Part shown: positions 30,893 to 41,133 of the stretch, piece by piece
Layout of the letters: each line of letters opens with the position of its first letter
Numbering within the stretch: the first letter of the stretch is position 1
Assembly (NCBI GenBank): GCA_965198495.1
Contig: CBDAPL010000002.1
Coordinates: forward strand, 186,001 to 250,000
Length of the DNA: 64,000 nucleotides
Direction of reading: 5' to 3'
From: RH-AL1 sp965198495
Lineage (GTDB): Bacteria > Pseudomonadota > Alphaproteobacteria > Rhizobiales > Beijerinckiaceae
Position numbers and translations under genes: made by a program
The notes under the pieces: model-generated
What the model was told of the DNA's origin: nothing
Databases searched by the model: none
What the model saw: the letters and a program-made list of their open reading frames with translations, nothing else

Positions 30893-31906
30893 ATGCACGT
30901 GCTTGGCGCGCCCAATCCCGTCTACAGCCTCGTCATCCCGCTGTTCAACGAGGAGGCGGTTTTGCCGATCCTCCTGCACCGGCTGGACCGGCTCCTGATC
31001 GCCCTCGACGGCCCCGCCGAAATCATCCTCGTGGACGATGGTAGCAGCGACACCACGGGCATCGTCGCCGCCGGACGCGCCAGAGACGATCCGCGCTATC
31101 GCTATCTCGCGCTATCGCGCAATTTCGGACATCAGGTCGCGATCTCGGCCGGCATGGACCGCGCGACCGGCGACGCCGTCATCGTGATGGACGCCGACCT
31201 GCAGGATCCACCGGAAGTCGTCCTCGACCTCGCCGCGAAGTGGCGGGAGGGCTTCGAGATCGTCTACGCGCTGCGTGTCGGCCGAGACGGCGAATCGCGC
31301 CTGAAGCTTTGGACGGCATCGCTGTTCTACAAGCTCATCCGTTCGCTGACCCACGTCGACATCCCCGCCAACGTCGGCGACTTCCGGCTGGTCGACCGCA
31401 AGGCCGTCGACGCGTTCCGCTCCATGCCGGAGCGGGACCGTTTCGTACGCGGCATGTTCGGCTGGATGGGGTTCTCGCAGACCGCGGTGCCGTTCCATCG
31501 GCTCTCCCGCGGCGCCGGCAAGACGAAGTACAGCTGGAGGCGCATGCTCAAGCTCGCCTTCGATGGAATCATCGGGTTTTCCGACGTGCCGCTGCGGCTC
31601 GCCCTCTGGAGCGGCACGCTCGTGTCGCTGAGCGCTCTCCTCTATGGCACTTACGCGACGCTCATGGCCGCCTTCGGCGCCAACCTCGTGTCCGGCTGGG
31701 CCTCGACGATCACGCTCGTCTCCTTTCTCGCCGGCATCAATCTCCTCATGACCGGTATTGTCGGCGTCTACGTCGGGCGCATCCATACCGAGGTGAAGCA
31801 CCGCCCCTTGTACGTGGTCGGTCGCGCCGTCGGCTTTCCGAACGCCACCAGCATCTCGCCGGTCCGACCGGCCGAGTTCGATCCGTCCGACAGAAAGATC
31901 GCGTGA
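30893..31906 (+). CDS. GT2 membrane glycosyltransferase (GtrB/polyprenyl-phosphate sugar transferase type)
   Basis: 337 residues from ATG at 30893 (TTG at 30869 is the alternative). The cytoplasmic GT-A domain has SLVIPLFNEEAVLP, EIILVDDGSSDTT, LSRNFGHQVAISAGMDRA and the metal-binding VIVMDADLQDPPE, then GDFRLVDRKAVDAF and the RDRFVRGM segment. Two C-terminal membrane helices (about 245-265 and 278-300) are followed by the GVYVGRIHTEVKHRPLYVV end typical of bactoprenol glucosyltransferases. It probably moves a sugar from a nucleotide donor to undecaprenyl phosphate. The stop overlaps the start of the next gene (GTGA), so the two proteins probably work together. Confidence 0.93.
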   Translation: MHVLGAPNPVYSLVIPLFNEEAVLPILLHRLDRLLIALDGPAEIILVDDGSSDTTGIVAAGRARDDPRYRYLALSRNFGHQVAISAGMDRATGDAVIVMDADLQDPPEVVLDLAAKWREGFEIVYALRVGRDGESRLKLWTASLFYKLIRSLTHVDIPANVGDFRLVDRKAVDAFRSMPERDRFVRGMFGWMGFSQTAVPFHRLSRGAGKTKYSWRRMLKLAFDGIIGFSDVPLRLALWSGTLVSLSALLYGTYATLMAAFGANLVSGWASTITLVSFLAGINLLMTGIVGVYVGRIHTEVKHRPLYVVGRAVGFPNATSISPVRPAEFDPSDRKIA

Positions 31907-33363
31907 GGACGGCGGCCCTTCTGTCCAGCGTCGCGGCGACGCCTGTCCGCCGCGCCTCGGGCGTCGAAAGCGGCGCGGCGGCGAGCGCGATCGTACTGCT
32001 GGCTCTCTTCATCGGCCTGATCGCGACGTCGGCGCTCCTCAACGATCCCGATACGCAATGGCACATCGCGGTCGGCCGCTGGATCTGGGCTGCCGGCCAC
32101 GTGCCGTCGACGGACGTTTTTTCGCACACGTTCCGGGGCGCGCCCTGGATCGCCAAGGAATGGGCATCGCAGCTGATCCTGTTCGCGGCCTACCAGGCCG
32201 CGGGCTGGCGCGGCGTCGTGGTTCTCGCGGCGCTGGCGATCGCATGCTCCTTCGCCATGCTCCACGCATGGCTGCGGCGCCGCGTTCGCTCGACGATCGC
32301 GCTCGGGCTTACGCTCATCGGAATCATGCTGGCCGCCCCGCACTTCCTCGCGCGCCCGCACATCCTCGTCCTGCCGGTCATCGTCCTCTGGATGATGGCG
32401 CTGGTTGCCGCGCGCGAGAAGGAGAAGGCGCCGACCCTGCCGCTCGCCTTGCTGATGGCGGTCTGGGCCAACATGCACGCGAGCTTCCCGCTGGGCTTGA
32501 TGATGGCGGGTGTCCTGGCTGGCGAAGGCGTGCTTGCCGCGCCGGTCGGATCGCGCATCCGACGGCTGTGGCAGTGGAGTCTCTTTCTGGCGGCCTCGCT
32601 CGCCGCGACGACGCTCTCGCCCTACGGCTGGCGCGTCATCCTCGTACCACTGCAGATGTCCGGCAACGCGGCGACCTTGCGCTACGTCGCCGAATGGCAG
32701 CCGCTCACGCTGGATATGACCGGGTGCACGGCGCTCGCGCTGCTCGCCCTAGTGCTCGCTATCCTGAGCCGCGAGCCGCGAGCGAACCTCTTTCGTATCG
32801 TCGCGACGATGCTGCTCGCCTATCTGATGATCAGGCACGCCCGCTTCATCAGTCTGTTCGCCGTGATCGCGCCGATCCTTTCGGCGCGTGCAATCGCGCG
32901 CTGCCGAGGTCTGGCGGCCGATCCGGACGTCGCGGCGCCGCGCGCTCTCTGGGGCATCGCGGCGGCGCTGCTGGCGGTCGCGGTGGCAACCATATCCGTC
33001 ATCCGCCCAGGCCCTGCGGCGAACATGACGCCGGACGCCGCCTTCCAGGCCGCTCTCGCGGCGAAAGTCGCCGGGCCGGTTTACAACGACTACGATTTCG
33101 GCGGTTACCTGATCGCGCATGGCGTCGAAACCTTCGTCGACGGCCGCACGGATCAGCTGTTCCTCGGCGACTTCCTGCCGGCGCTCAGCAAGGCCGTAGA
33201 AGCCAAGGACGATATCGCCTTCGCCGCTCTGCTGCATCGCTATTTCGTGACTTGGGCGCTTGTTCGGACGCGTTCGGACGACGCGGTCCATTTCGACCGG
33301 ATGCCAGGCTGGAGGAAGATCCACGAGGACTCGGTGGCGGCGGTCTACATGGCGGCGCGTTGA
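31903..33363 (+). CDS. large integral membrane protein, probably a GT-C type glycosyltransferase
   Basis: 486 residues from GTG at 31903, in a 4-base overlap with the GT2 stop. It has about 9-11 predicted membrane helices spread over residues 25-385. A periplasmic loop after the first helix holds LLNDPDTQWHIAVGRWIW, with an acidic pair like the DD/DE of GT-C enzymes. The C-terminal soluble region has VYNDYDFGGYLIAHG and VDGRTDQLFLG, seen in many uncharacterised bacterial membrane glycosyltransferases. Coupling to a polyprenyl-phosphate sugar transferase suggests it uses that lipid-linked sugar to decorate an envelope glycan. Substrate and product are unknown. Confidence 0.78.
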   Translation: MRTAALLSSVAATPVRRASGVESGAAASAIVLLALFIGLIATSALLNDPDTQWHIAVGRWIWAAGHVPSTDVFSHTFRGAPWIAKEWASQLILFAAYQAAGWRGVVVLAALAIACSFAMLHAWLRRRVRSTIALGLTLIGIMLAAPHFLARPHILVLPVIVLWMMALVAAREKEKAPTLPLALLMAVWANMHASFPLGLMMAGVLAGEGVLAAPVGSRIRRLWQWSLFLAASLAATTLSPYGWRVILVPLQMSGNAATLRYVAEWQPLTLDMTGCTALALLALVLAILSREPRANLFRIVATMLLAYLMIRHARFISLFAVIAPILSARAIARCRGLAADPDVAAPRALWGIAAALLAVAVATISVIRPGPAANMTPDAAFQAALAAKVAGPVYNDYDFGGYLIAHGVETFVDGRTDQLFLGDFLPALSKAVEAKDDIAFAALLHRYFVTWALVRTRSDDAVHFDRMPGWRKIHEDSVAAVYMAAR

Positions 33364-33471
33364 GAGCGGACCACCCGGCGGTATAATCCGAGCAAGCTCA
33401 CGACCATCGCGTCCAGACGATGCCAGCGTCTTCGACGCGGCAGCGCGAGCCGAAGGCCTGCCCGCGGTCGC

Positions 33472-36400
33472 TCATTGCAGAATACCCTTCATCGTCTGGC
33501 TTTTCGCCGTGACCAGTTCGACGCGATCGCCGAGATCTGCCGCCGCCTTCGCGCCGAGATGACGCTCGACCATCGTTCGGGTGATGGCCTCGTCCTCGCT
33601 CAGCGAACCCGTGGCCAGGCCGATGACATGATCGGCCAGTTCATTGACCGTGAAGCTGCTCGCCGTGGTCGAGAGCGGCGCGTTGAGCGTGAAGCGTTCC
33701 TCCAGCCCCAGCGCGAGTTCGACAGCCATCAACGAGTCGAGCCCGATCTCCGAGAGCGGCGACGTGCGCGCGACATCCTCGCGCGGAAGGCGAAGCACGC
33801 GGGCGATCTCCTCGACGATAAGGCCGGCGATCGTCTTGCGCGCTTCCTCGACGCTGCTCGTTGCGATCAGCGCGGCGATATCGATCTTGTCGGCCTCGCT
33901 GGCGATCGCCTCGTCCTGGCTGGCGAGCCTGCGGTAGGCGGGAGCCTTGAGGATCGCGAGATGCGCGCGCGCGGCCGACCAATTGATCGGCGCGATGGCG
34001 ATGACGGCATCCTCGACCCTCGTCGAGGGAACGCTGAGCGCCTCGTTCATCAGCCGCAACGCGTCCTGCGCGCTCATGCCCTTGATGCCGACGCGATTGG
34101 CGAGCGCCTCGCGCGTCGCGTCGGATCGCGCCAGCACGCCGACGTCGTCGATGGCGCCCCAGGCGACAGCGAGCGCTGGGAGGCCCGCGCGGCGGCGACG
34201 CCGGGCCAAGCCTTCGAGGTAGGCGTTAGCCGCGACGTAGACGCCCTGTCCGGGGTTGCCGATCAGCGTCGTGGCCGAGGAGTAGAGTATAAAGTAGTCC
34301 AGCCTCAGGTCACGGGTCAGCTGGTGGAGGTTATCGGCACCCGCGACCTTGGGGCGGAAGACGCGCTCGGCCTTTTCGACGGTCAGATTGGCAATCATCG
34401 AATCGTCCAGCACCATCGCGGCGTGAATGACTCCGCCGAGCACGGGTAGGTCCTTGCCGAAGCGTGCGAACAGACGCTGCACGGCGGCCTTGTCACCGAC
34501 GTCGATCGCCTCCGCCCGGACGCGGACGCCTTGTGCGGCGAGCGAGGCCAAAGCCTCCCGCGCGGCCGTGCTCGCGGCGCCGCTGCGCCCGACGAGAAGG
34601 ATGTTGCGCGCGCCTTTCGCCGCCAGCCAACGTGCCGTCTCAAGTCCGAAGCCGCCGAAACCGCCGGTGATGAGGTGGAGCTTGTCGGCCGAGACTTGGA
34701 AGCCGCGCCGCTGACGCACGACGATTTCGGACAATTGCGGGGGGCGCACCACGAGCTTGCCGATATGTCCGGAGGCTTGCATCATCCGGAAGGCCTCGAC
34801 GGTCTCGCCCGCATCGAAGGCTCGGTAGGGCAACGGCGCCAGGGCGCCACTCTCGAACAGCCGTATGACCGAACGCATCAGGAGCTTGGCCGTCGCCGGC
34901 TCGTCGATCAGCAACTGGTCGAGATCGACGCCGAAATAGCTCAGGTTTCGACGAAACGGGCGTAGCCCGATATGCGTATTGGCGACGTAGTCTCGCTTGC
35001 CGAGTTCGACGAAACGGCCGAACGGGCGCAGGATACCGATCGAACGCTCCATGGCCTCGCCCGAGAGGCTGTTCAGGACGACGGCGACACCCTCGCCGGT
35101 CACGCGGCGCACATCCTCCGCGAAGGCGCCCGAGCGGCTGTCGAAGACATGTTCGGCGCCGAGCGAGGCAAGCAGGCACCGGCGTTCCGGCGAGCCGGCG
35201 GTGGCGATGATGCGCGCGCCGCGCCAGCGCGCGATCTGGATGGCCGCCAAGCCGACGCCACCCGCGCCGCCGTGGATCAGCACCCACTCGTTGGGCTTGA
35301 GCCGGGCGCAAATCATCAGCGCGTGATAGGCGGTCAGGAAGGCCACGGGGATCGTCGCGGCTGCTTCCATCGACAGATCGCCGGGTATGGGCGTCACGAC
35401 GACGGCGGGAGTCGTCACATGCGTGGAGAAGGCGTTCTTGGCGAACGCCATGACCCTGTCGCCCGGCTTTATCGACTTGACCGCCGAGCCGACACGCTCG
35501 ATGCGTCCGGCGCACTCGAGCCCGAGCGTCGGACCGGCGAAACCGTGTTCGAGGATCTCCTCCGGCAGCAGACCCAGGCCGAACATCACGTCTCGAAAAT
35601 TCAGGCCGATCGCCTCGACCTTGATCTCGACGTCGGCCGGTCCCGGCGCCTGCCGAGCGGCCGCGTCCCAGTGCAACCGATCGATGCCGGCACCATCGCC
35701 GCGCCGCAGGCGCGCCGATTCCGCACGGCCCGTTTGGCCGCGGTCCTGCGATGGTCCGGTCTCGAAGCGCACGACCCGCGTGCCCGCTTGCTGCAGGATG
35801 ATCTCAGTCTCGTCCGTCTGCGACAGGACGAGGTCGCGAAGCCGTTCGGCCAGCATGTCCGGCCGCATGCCGTCGGCGACATCCACCCGTCGGATGTCGA
35901 GGGTGGTGATCTCGTTGGCGAGCGTGCGCGAGAAGGCCCAGAAACCGGCGGCGGCGTCATTGTCCGTGCCGCCGTCCGAAGAGGTGGCACCCGAGGTGAC
36001 GAGCCACAGCGTCGTCGCCCGCCGGCCGATGCAATCGACAAGGCGCTTCAAACGCATGCACTGATCGATCAGGCTTTTGGCCGGCGACACGTGCGGATCC
36101 TGGTCGCGCGTGAAGAAAGCGACGAGAGCCGGCGTTTCCACCAAGTGGTCGGCGTCCAGTTCCGAGTCGAGGACGATCGAGACGTGAAGACCGGATGACG
36201 CGAGGAGCGTGGCGAAGGCCGAGGTGGTCTGCGTCCCACGCGCGTCCCCATCGCCGACGATGATGGCCGTTCCGGTGCCGCTCCAACGGCGTCGGTCGGT
36301 ATCGACCTCCGCCGTCATGAGTAGAGCCTCGCCGGCTGGCGTCTCCACGGTCGTCACTTGCGCGTCATCGAGGCCCAGGCTCTGCATCGTCTCCAGCCAG

Positions 36401-39400
36401 TCCGCCTCGGTCACGGATTTCCCGTCGAACATGCTTTCGCTGTCGTCGAAACAGGCGTCGAGCCCGAGAACGAGATCGCGGAAGAAAGAAGGCATCGGCT
36501 CGATGGCGGCGAAGATCGCGCCGCGACCCATCGCGCGACGCAGGCCGGCCCAGAAACCAGTCCTGCGGCGGTGGCGGTAAAGTCCGTTGGCGGCGATGAT
36601 AAAATCGAAGCCGCCAGTCGGCAGATCCTCCTGTTTGTCGATGAAGTCGAGGTCGCCGCGATCGGCGAAAGCCATCCGGGCGCGCTCCAGGCGTCGCCGA
36701 TCGGGATCGAAGATCGTCAACCGCGCCTGGCTTTCGTCGGCGAGAGAGAGCGCCAGACTGGACAGCGGCCCGAAGCCGACCTGCAGGACGCGCATCGCGC
36801 GATCCTTCGGCCAGGACGCGATCGAGGCGCGTAGAATCTTGATCAGGTGTAAAGCCGCGCCGTGGGCGCCGATCGAGCCGAGTTCGAAGCCATCGACGAC
36901 CTTGGCCGAGAGCGGGCGCGCGACCGTACTCCCCTGTCCGGCGACAATCGCCTGAATCGCGGTCATGGCGCTTGCGGCGGCCAGCAGTTCGGCCGACAGG
37001 CTTTGGTGCTCGTGCGCGATCGTGCGTAGGATCTCGTCGGGATCGGGCAGATCGACCTCGGGGTCGATATGCCGGCCGAGCCTGTCCTTGTGGCAGAGCC
37101 CCGACCGATCGAGCGAGATGAGGACGCCGTCAAGCCATGGCTTGACCCGCGCCGGCAGACGGCCGCTGGCGACGAGCGCATCCGCATCGATGAAGTTGGC
37201 CGTCGCGAGATCGCGCGCGGTTTGCAAGGCGATCGCCGTCGCCCAGCCTTCGAGCAGGACGAAATCCTCGCTCATCGACTGTGACGCGGCGGCGTGGCCG
37301 GCACCGTACCGAAGCGTCGCCAGGGACAGCTGACGCTCATTGCGCGCGGCCGTGGGTTCGCTCGCCAGCACCGATGTCTGATGGATCATCTGCCTGGTGC
37401 CGTCGGCGGCGCGCGATGTCCTGATCGCCTGGAAACGCGCGTCGCGCATGAAGACGACGATCTCGCCCGTGTCGTCCGTCAGCAGGAAGTTGGCGATGAT
37501 GATGCGATCGTCGCGGCGCAGCACGTCGATGCGGGCTTTCGTGAACGTCATGCCCGGCTTGCGGAGCATGATCTCGCCGAAACGGACCGGGATGTAGGCG
37601 GTGCCGTGAACCGCGTCACGCAGGCTGGAGAAGATCAGCACGAGCGCGTGGAAACAGGCGTCCATGCGCGCTGGATCGACGCCGAAGGCCGGGTCCGCCG
37701 CCTCCTTGGTGAGCTCCAGCACGATACGGTCCGGCCGCACGGCGGCCGCCGTCGCGAGCTTCTGGAAGGTCGGCCCGTACTGCAGGCCCGCCCGCTCCGC
37801 CATCGCGTAGATCTCGGCGCCGGTCACCGGATGCGAGGGCGACAGGGGTGCGTGATCCTCCGCCTCGGGAAGAATGCCGACGGTGGAGTCGCGCAGGATC
37901 TTCGCCGTCGCATGCGTCTGCCACGGACTTTGGCCGAGCCGCGGGCGGCTGACGATCTCGAGATGGCTGACGAGCGGCGACAAGCGGCAGACGACTTCGC
38001 GCGAAGTGTCCGGCGTCAGCTGCATCGGGCTCGTGATCTCGAGGTCGGCGATCGTCGCCGTTTCGGAGCCGAGCCAGTCGCGCGCGACAGCCAGCGCCAT
38101 CTCGGCGAAGGCGGCGCCGGGCAGGATCGCGCGGCCGTCCACGCAATGGTCGGCCAGCGAAGGATAGAGCGTGGTATCGAGGCTCGAGTGCCATTCGAGG
38201 CGGTCGGATCCAAAGCGCGATCCGATCAGGGGATGCCACTTCGTGGAGCGGATCAGAGCCGGCGATTCGACCGTTTCCGTCAGACGGTAGGTCTTCCGCT
38301 GCCAGGGATAATGCGGCAGGTCGACGGCGACCGAGGCGGCCGGACGCGAGCCATAGGCGATCAGCTCTTCGACTTTGGCGCCCCTGACGATCGCGTTCGC
38401 CACGGCGGCCGCGATCGGGTCGACGCCCTTGTCGCGCTTCTCGAGCGCCGCCAGCGTGGCGATCGTCGCCGTGCGCTCGTCGATCGTATCGTTGACATGC
38501 GACAGCAGCGTCGCGCTCGGACCGATCTCGACGAAGATGCGTGCGCCGGCTGCTACGGCGGCGGCAATCCCATCCGAGAAACGCACCGGCTCGCGGACGT
38601 TTCGCCACCAGTACATGCCATCAAGGTCGGGCTGGTCCATCACGGCGCCGGTGACGGTCGAAACGAAGGTCGCCTTCGTCGATGGGCCGCGCTTGAGATC
38701 GGAGAGGCTCCGCAGCAGCGGACGCTCGACGGGCGCCATCAGCGCGCTATGGAACGGGTACTCCAGATCGAGCTTGCGGATACGCGCCTTATGGCGCCGG
38801 GCCACATCCGACAATCGCGCGATGTCCTCCTTGCGGCCGGAGACGGTGAAGGCGCGGGGCGAATTGTAGGCGGCGATCTCGAGGCTCGGCAGCTCGGAAA
38901 GGATCGCCTCGACGATCTCCCGCGCGCCGATAACGACGGCCATACCGCCCTGTCCGAAGGTCAGCTCCTGATGCAGGCTGCGCGAGAAGATCGTCTTCAA
39001 CGCGTTGGCGCTGTCGAGGATGCCAGCGGCTTCAGCCGCCGCGACCTCGCCCACGCTATGGCCGAGCACGAAGGAGGGCTCAAGACCGCAGGCGCGCAAC
39101 GCGTGACAGGCCGCCGATTGGATCGCGAACAGGAGAGGCTGCGAGACCTGGGTGAGTTCGAGTTTCGCCGCAAGGTCGTCCGCGTGCAAAGTGTCGACGA
39201 TCGACCACCCGGCAAGAGTGGCGAAATCACGCGAGATCGCGTCGAGCCGATCGCGAAACGTGGCGTTGCGCTGATAGGCGGACAAACCCATGCCGACGAA
39301 CTGGCTGCCATTGCCAGAGAAGACGAACGCCACGGGCGCATTGCGCTCGATCGCCGTGCCGCGCGCGGCGCCGACAACGTCCTGTTCCTCGTCACACAGC

Positions 39401-40971
39401 TTGTCGAGCAAGGCGGCGAGATCGGCTCGGGAACCGGCCGGCACGGCGACCCTGTGCGGAAGCTGATCGCGGCGGTGGGCGGTCGCCGCGAGAAGCGGCG
39501 CGAGCGCGTCTTCGTCGGCGTGCTCGAGCCGGGCCGCGTAGTCGGCAACCAGCGCGCCGAGCGCGCCGCGGCTGTGGGCGGACAACACGAGGTAAGCCGG
39601 CGGCCGGTCGATCGGAACCGGGATCGGCCTTGGGACGTCGGCGATGATCACGTGAGCATTCGTGCCGCCGAAACCGAAGGAATTGACGCCGGCCAGGCGC
39701 CGCTTGCCGATCACCCGCGGCAATGGCGTCAATGCCCGCGGCACGGTGAGGTTGAGCGCCGCGAAATCGATGTGGGGATTGAGCTCCTCGCTGTGCAGCG
39801 AGGCCGGAAGCTGGTCGTGCTCCAGCGCCAGCATCGTCTTCAGCACGCCGCCAAGGCCCGACGCCGCCTCCATGTGGCCAATATTGGTTTTGACCGAGCC
39901 CATCAGTAGAGGCTCGCCGCGCGGCTTGGCGAGCGTCTCTCCGATGGCGTTCGCCTCGATCGGATCGCCCACCGGCGTGCCGGTACCATGCGCCTCGACG
40001 AATGCGAGCGAGTCGAGATCGATACCTTGCTCGATGTAGAGTTTCTCGAGCAGACGCGCCTGATAGATCTGGGACGGCAAGGAGATGCCGTTGGTCCGCC
40101 CGTCCGAATTGACGTCCGATCCGGCGATGTAGGCGTGCACGGCATCGCCGTTGCGCTCGGCCGCCTCCCGCGTGCGCAGGACAAGGACGACGCCCCCTTC
40201 CGAGCGCACGTAGCCGTCGGCATTCTTCGAGAAGGCCTGGCATAGCCCGCGCCGTGACAGCATGGCGGCCTGTGAAAAGCCGATGAAGCTATGAGGTGTC
40301 GCAAGGATGTTCACCCCGGCGACGATCGCGGTGTCCACCCGGCCGCTTCGCAGGCTGACGATCGCCTCGTTCAGCGCGACGAGCGCCGACGAACAGGCGG
40401 TATCGACCGTGAAACTCGGTCCGTGCAAATCGAAGATGTAGGAGATGCGGTTGGAGATCACCGACAGCGTGTTGCCTGTCATCATGTAGGCGTCCGCGGC
40501 GGCGATATCGAGAATGCGAAGATTGGCATGGTCGAGCGCGGAGGCACCGACAAACACGCCCGTATCGCTGCCGGCGATCTTGGAGGGCCGTATGCCGGCG
40601 TCCTCGAAGGCTTCCCACGTCAGCTCCAGCAGCAGACGCTGCTGCGGATCCATCTGCTCTGCCTCGCGCGGCGACAGACCAAAGGCAGCCGGGTCGAAGG
40701 CCCAGATGTCGTCGAGCGCGCCGGCCGCCCACGTGTAGCTCTTGCCACGTTCCGAACCACGCGGATGGATCATTCTGTCCATGGACCAGCGATCGGCTGG
40801 AACCTGCGTCACCGCACATCGACCCGCCGCCAGGAGCGCCCAGAAGGCAGCGACCGACGGCGCGCCAGGCAGCCGGCACGAGCGACCGATGATGGCGATG
40901 TCGCTCGAGGCGCTGTGGGGAACCGGCCGTCGTTCCGCCGCGAGGGTCGATAGAGGTCGTTTCAAGCGCAT
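33472..40971 (-). CDS. rkpA: multidomain polyketide/fatty acid synthase, RkpA-like
   Basis: About 2,499 residues from ATG at 40971 (AAGG six bases upstream). Domains in order: KS (about 25-450; Cys193 in DTACSSAL, EAHGTGTPVGDP, KTNIGHMEAASG); AT (about 540-840; FSGNGSQ and Ser639 in GHSVGE); DH (about 910-1190; His942 in DHCVDGRAILPG); a methyltransferase-like domain (about 1390-1530) with an atypical SAM loop, VLQVGFGPLSS; ER (about 1770-2080; HGGAGGVGLAAIQIA); KR (about 2095-2290; ITGGFGGFGLETA, YSSATTLIGNPGQGVYVAAN); ACP (about 2360-2450; Ser2413 in IGLDSLMAVEL). There is no thioesterase. It is a highly reducing, probably iterative synthase, matching in size and partner the rhizobial RkpA needed for K-antigen capsule. 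An oxoamine synthase gene lies just upstream on the same strand, suggesting chain release by condensation with an amino acid. Confidence 0.9.
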   Translation of the reverse strand: MRLKRPLSTLAAERRPVPHSASSDIAIIGRSCRLPGAPSVAAFWALLAAGRCAVTQVPADRWSMDRMIHPRGSERGKSYTWAAGALDDIWAFDPAAFGLSPREAEQMDPQQRLLLELTWEAFEDAGIRPSKIAGSDTGVFVGASALDHANLRILDIAAADAYMMTGNTLSVISNRISYIFDLHGPSFTVDTACSSALVALNEAIVSLRSGRVDTAIVAGVNILATPHSFIGFSQAAMLSRRGLCQAFSKNADGYVRSEGGVVLVLRTREAAERNGDAVHAYIAGSDVNSDGRTNGISLPSQIYQARLLEKLYIEQGIDLDSLAFVEAHGTGTPVGDPIEANAIGETLAKPRGEPLLMGSVKTNIGHMEAASGLGGVLKTMLALEHDQLPASLHSEELNPHIDFAALNLTVPRALTPLPRVIGKRRLAGVNSFGFGGTNAHVIIADVPRPIPVPIDRPPAYLVLSAHSRGALGALVADYAARLEHADEDALAPLLAATAHRRDQLPHRVAVPAGSRADLAALLDKLCDEEQDVVGAARGTAIERNAPVAFVFSGNGSQFVGMGLSAYQRNATFRDRLDAISRDFATLAGWSIVDTLHADDLAAKLELTQVSQPLLFAIQSAACHALRACGLEPSFVLGHSVGEVAAAEAAGILDSANALKTIFSRSLHQELTFGQGGMAVVIGAREIVEAILSELPSLEIAAYNSPRAFTVSGRKEDIARLSDVARRHKARIRKLDLEYPFHSALMAPVERPLLRSLSDLKRGPSTKATFVSTVTGAVMDQPDLDGMYWWRNVREPVRFSDGIAAAVAAGARIFVEIGPSATLLSHVNDTIDERTATIATLAALEKRDKGVDPIAAAVANAIVRGAKVEELIAYGSRPAASVAVDLPHYPWQRKTYRLTETVESPALIRSTKWHPLIGSRFGSDRLEWHSSLDTTLYPSLADHCVDGRAILPGAAFAEMALAVARDWLGSETATIADLEITSPMQLTPDTSREVVCRLSPLVSHLEIVSRPRLGQSPWQTHATAKILRDSTVGILPEAEDHAPLSPSHPVTGAEIYAMAERAGLQYGPTFQKLATAAAVRPDRIVLELTKEAADPAFGVDPARMDACFHALVLIFSSLRDAVHGTAYIPVRFGEIMLRKPGMTFTKARIDVLRRDDRIIIANFLLTDDTGEIVVFMRDARFQAIRTSRAADGTRQMIHQTSVLASEPTAARNERQLSLATLRYGAGHAAASQSMSEDFVLLEGWATAIALQTARDLATANFIDADALVASGRLPARVKPWLDGVLISLDRSGLCHKDRLGRHIDPEVDLPDPDEILRTIAHEHQSLSAELLAAASAMTAIQAIVAGQGSTVARPLSAKVVDGFELGSIGAHGAALHLIKILRASIASWPKDRAMRVLQVGFGPLSSLALSLADESQARLTIFDPDRRRLERARMAFADRGDLDFIDKQEDLPTGGFDFIIAANGLYRHRRRTGFWAGLRRAMGRGAIFAAIEPMPSFFRDLVLGLDACFDDSESMFDGKSVTEADWLETMQSLGLDDAQVTTVETPAGEALLMTAEVDTDRRRWSGTGTAIIVGDGDARGTQTTSAFATLLASSGLHVSIVLDSELDADHLVETPALVAFFTRDQDPHVSPAKSLIDQCMRLKRLVDCIGRRATTLWLVTSGATSSDGGTDNDAAAGFWAFSRTLANEITTLDIRRVDVADGMRPDMLAERLRDLVLSQTDETEIILQQAGTRVVRFETGPSQDRGQTGRAESARLRRGDGAGIDRLHWDAAARQAPGPADVEIKVEAIGLNFRDVMFGLGLLPEEILEHGFAGPTLGLECAGRIERVGSAVKSIKPGDRVMAFAKNAFSTHVTTPAVVVTPIPGDLSMEAAATIPVAFLTAYHALMICARLKPNEWVLIHGGAGGVGLAAIQIARWRGARIIATAGSPERRCLLASLGAEHVFDSRSGAFAEDVRRVTGEGVAVVLNSLSGEAMERSIGILRPFGRFVELGKRDYVANTHIGLRPFRRNLSYFGVDLDQLLIDEPATAKLLMRSVIRLFESGALAPLPYRAFDAGETVEAFRMMQASGHIGKLVVRPPQLSEIVVRQRRGFQVSADKLHLITGGFGGFGLETARWLAAKGARNILLVGRSGAASTAAREALASLAAQGVRVRAEAIDVGDKAAVQRLFARFGKDLPVLGGVIHAAMVLDDSMIANLTVEKAERVFRPKVAGADNLHQLTRDLRLDYFILYSSATTLIGNPGQGVYVAANAYLEGLARRRRRAGLPALAVAWGAIDDVGVLARSDATREALANRVGIKGMSAQDALRLMNEALSVPSTRVEDAVIAIAPINWSAARAHLAILKAPAYRRLASQDEAIASEADKIDIAALIATSSVEEARKTIAGLIVEEIARVLRLPREDVARTSPLSEIGLDSLMAVELALGLEERFTLNAPLSTTASSFTVNELADHVIGLATGSLSEDEAITRTMVERHLGAKAAADLGDRVELVTAKSQTMKGILQ

Positions 40972-41133
40972 GGTAGGCCTTTTCAAGCCGGCTCGAGCGC
41001 TACGCCGGACGATGGTTGGCCAAGCTTTCCGCCGCGGGCGCGCGCTTTGTCAAGCGTGACGGGATCGAGCGCGGTCCGTGACCGGTAGCGCGCGCGTGTC
41101 TCCGCTCGCGAAAGGCGCGACAATCTCGGGAGA

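Noticed and set aside
33475..34449. A 324-codon open frame on the + strand over the synthase ACP/KR end
   Set aside because: Antisense to the conserved KR and ACP motifs; no domain recognised.
37294..39909. An 871-codon open frame on the + strand opposite the synthase gene
   Set aside because: It lies wholly antisense to clear AT and DH domains; its arginine/aspartate-rich sequence matches no family and is expected from the high GC codon pattern of the true gene.
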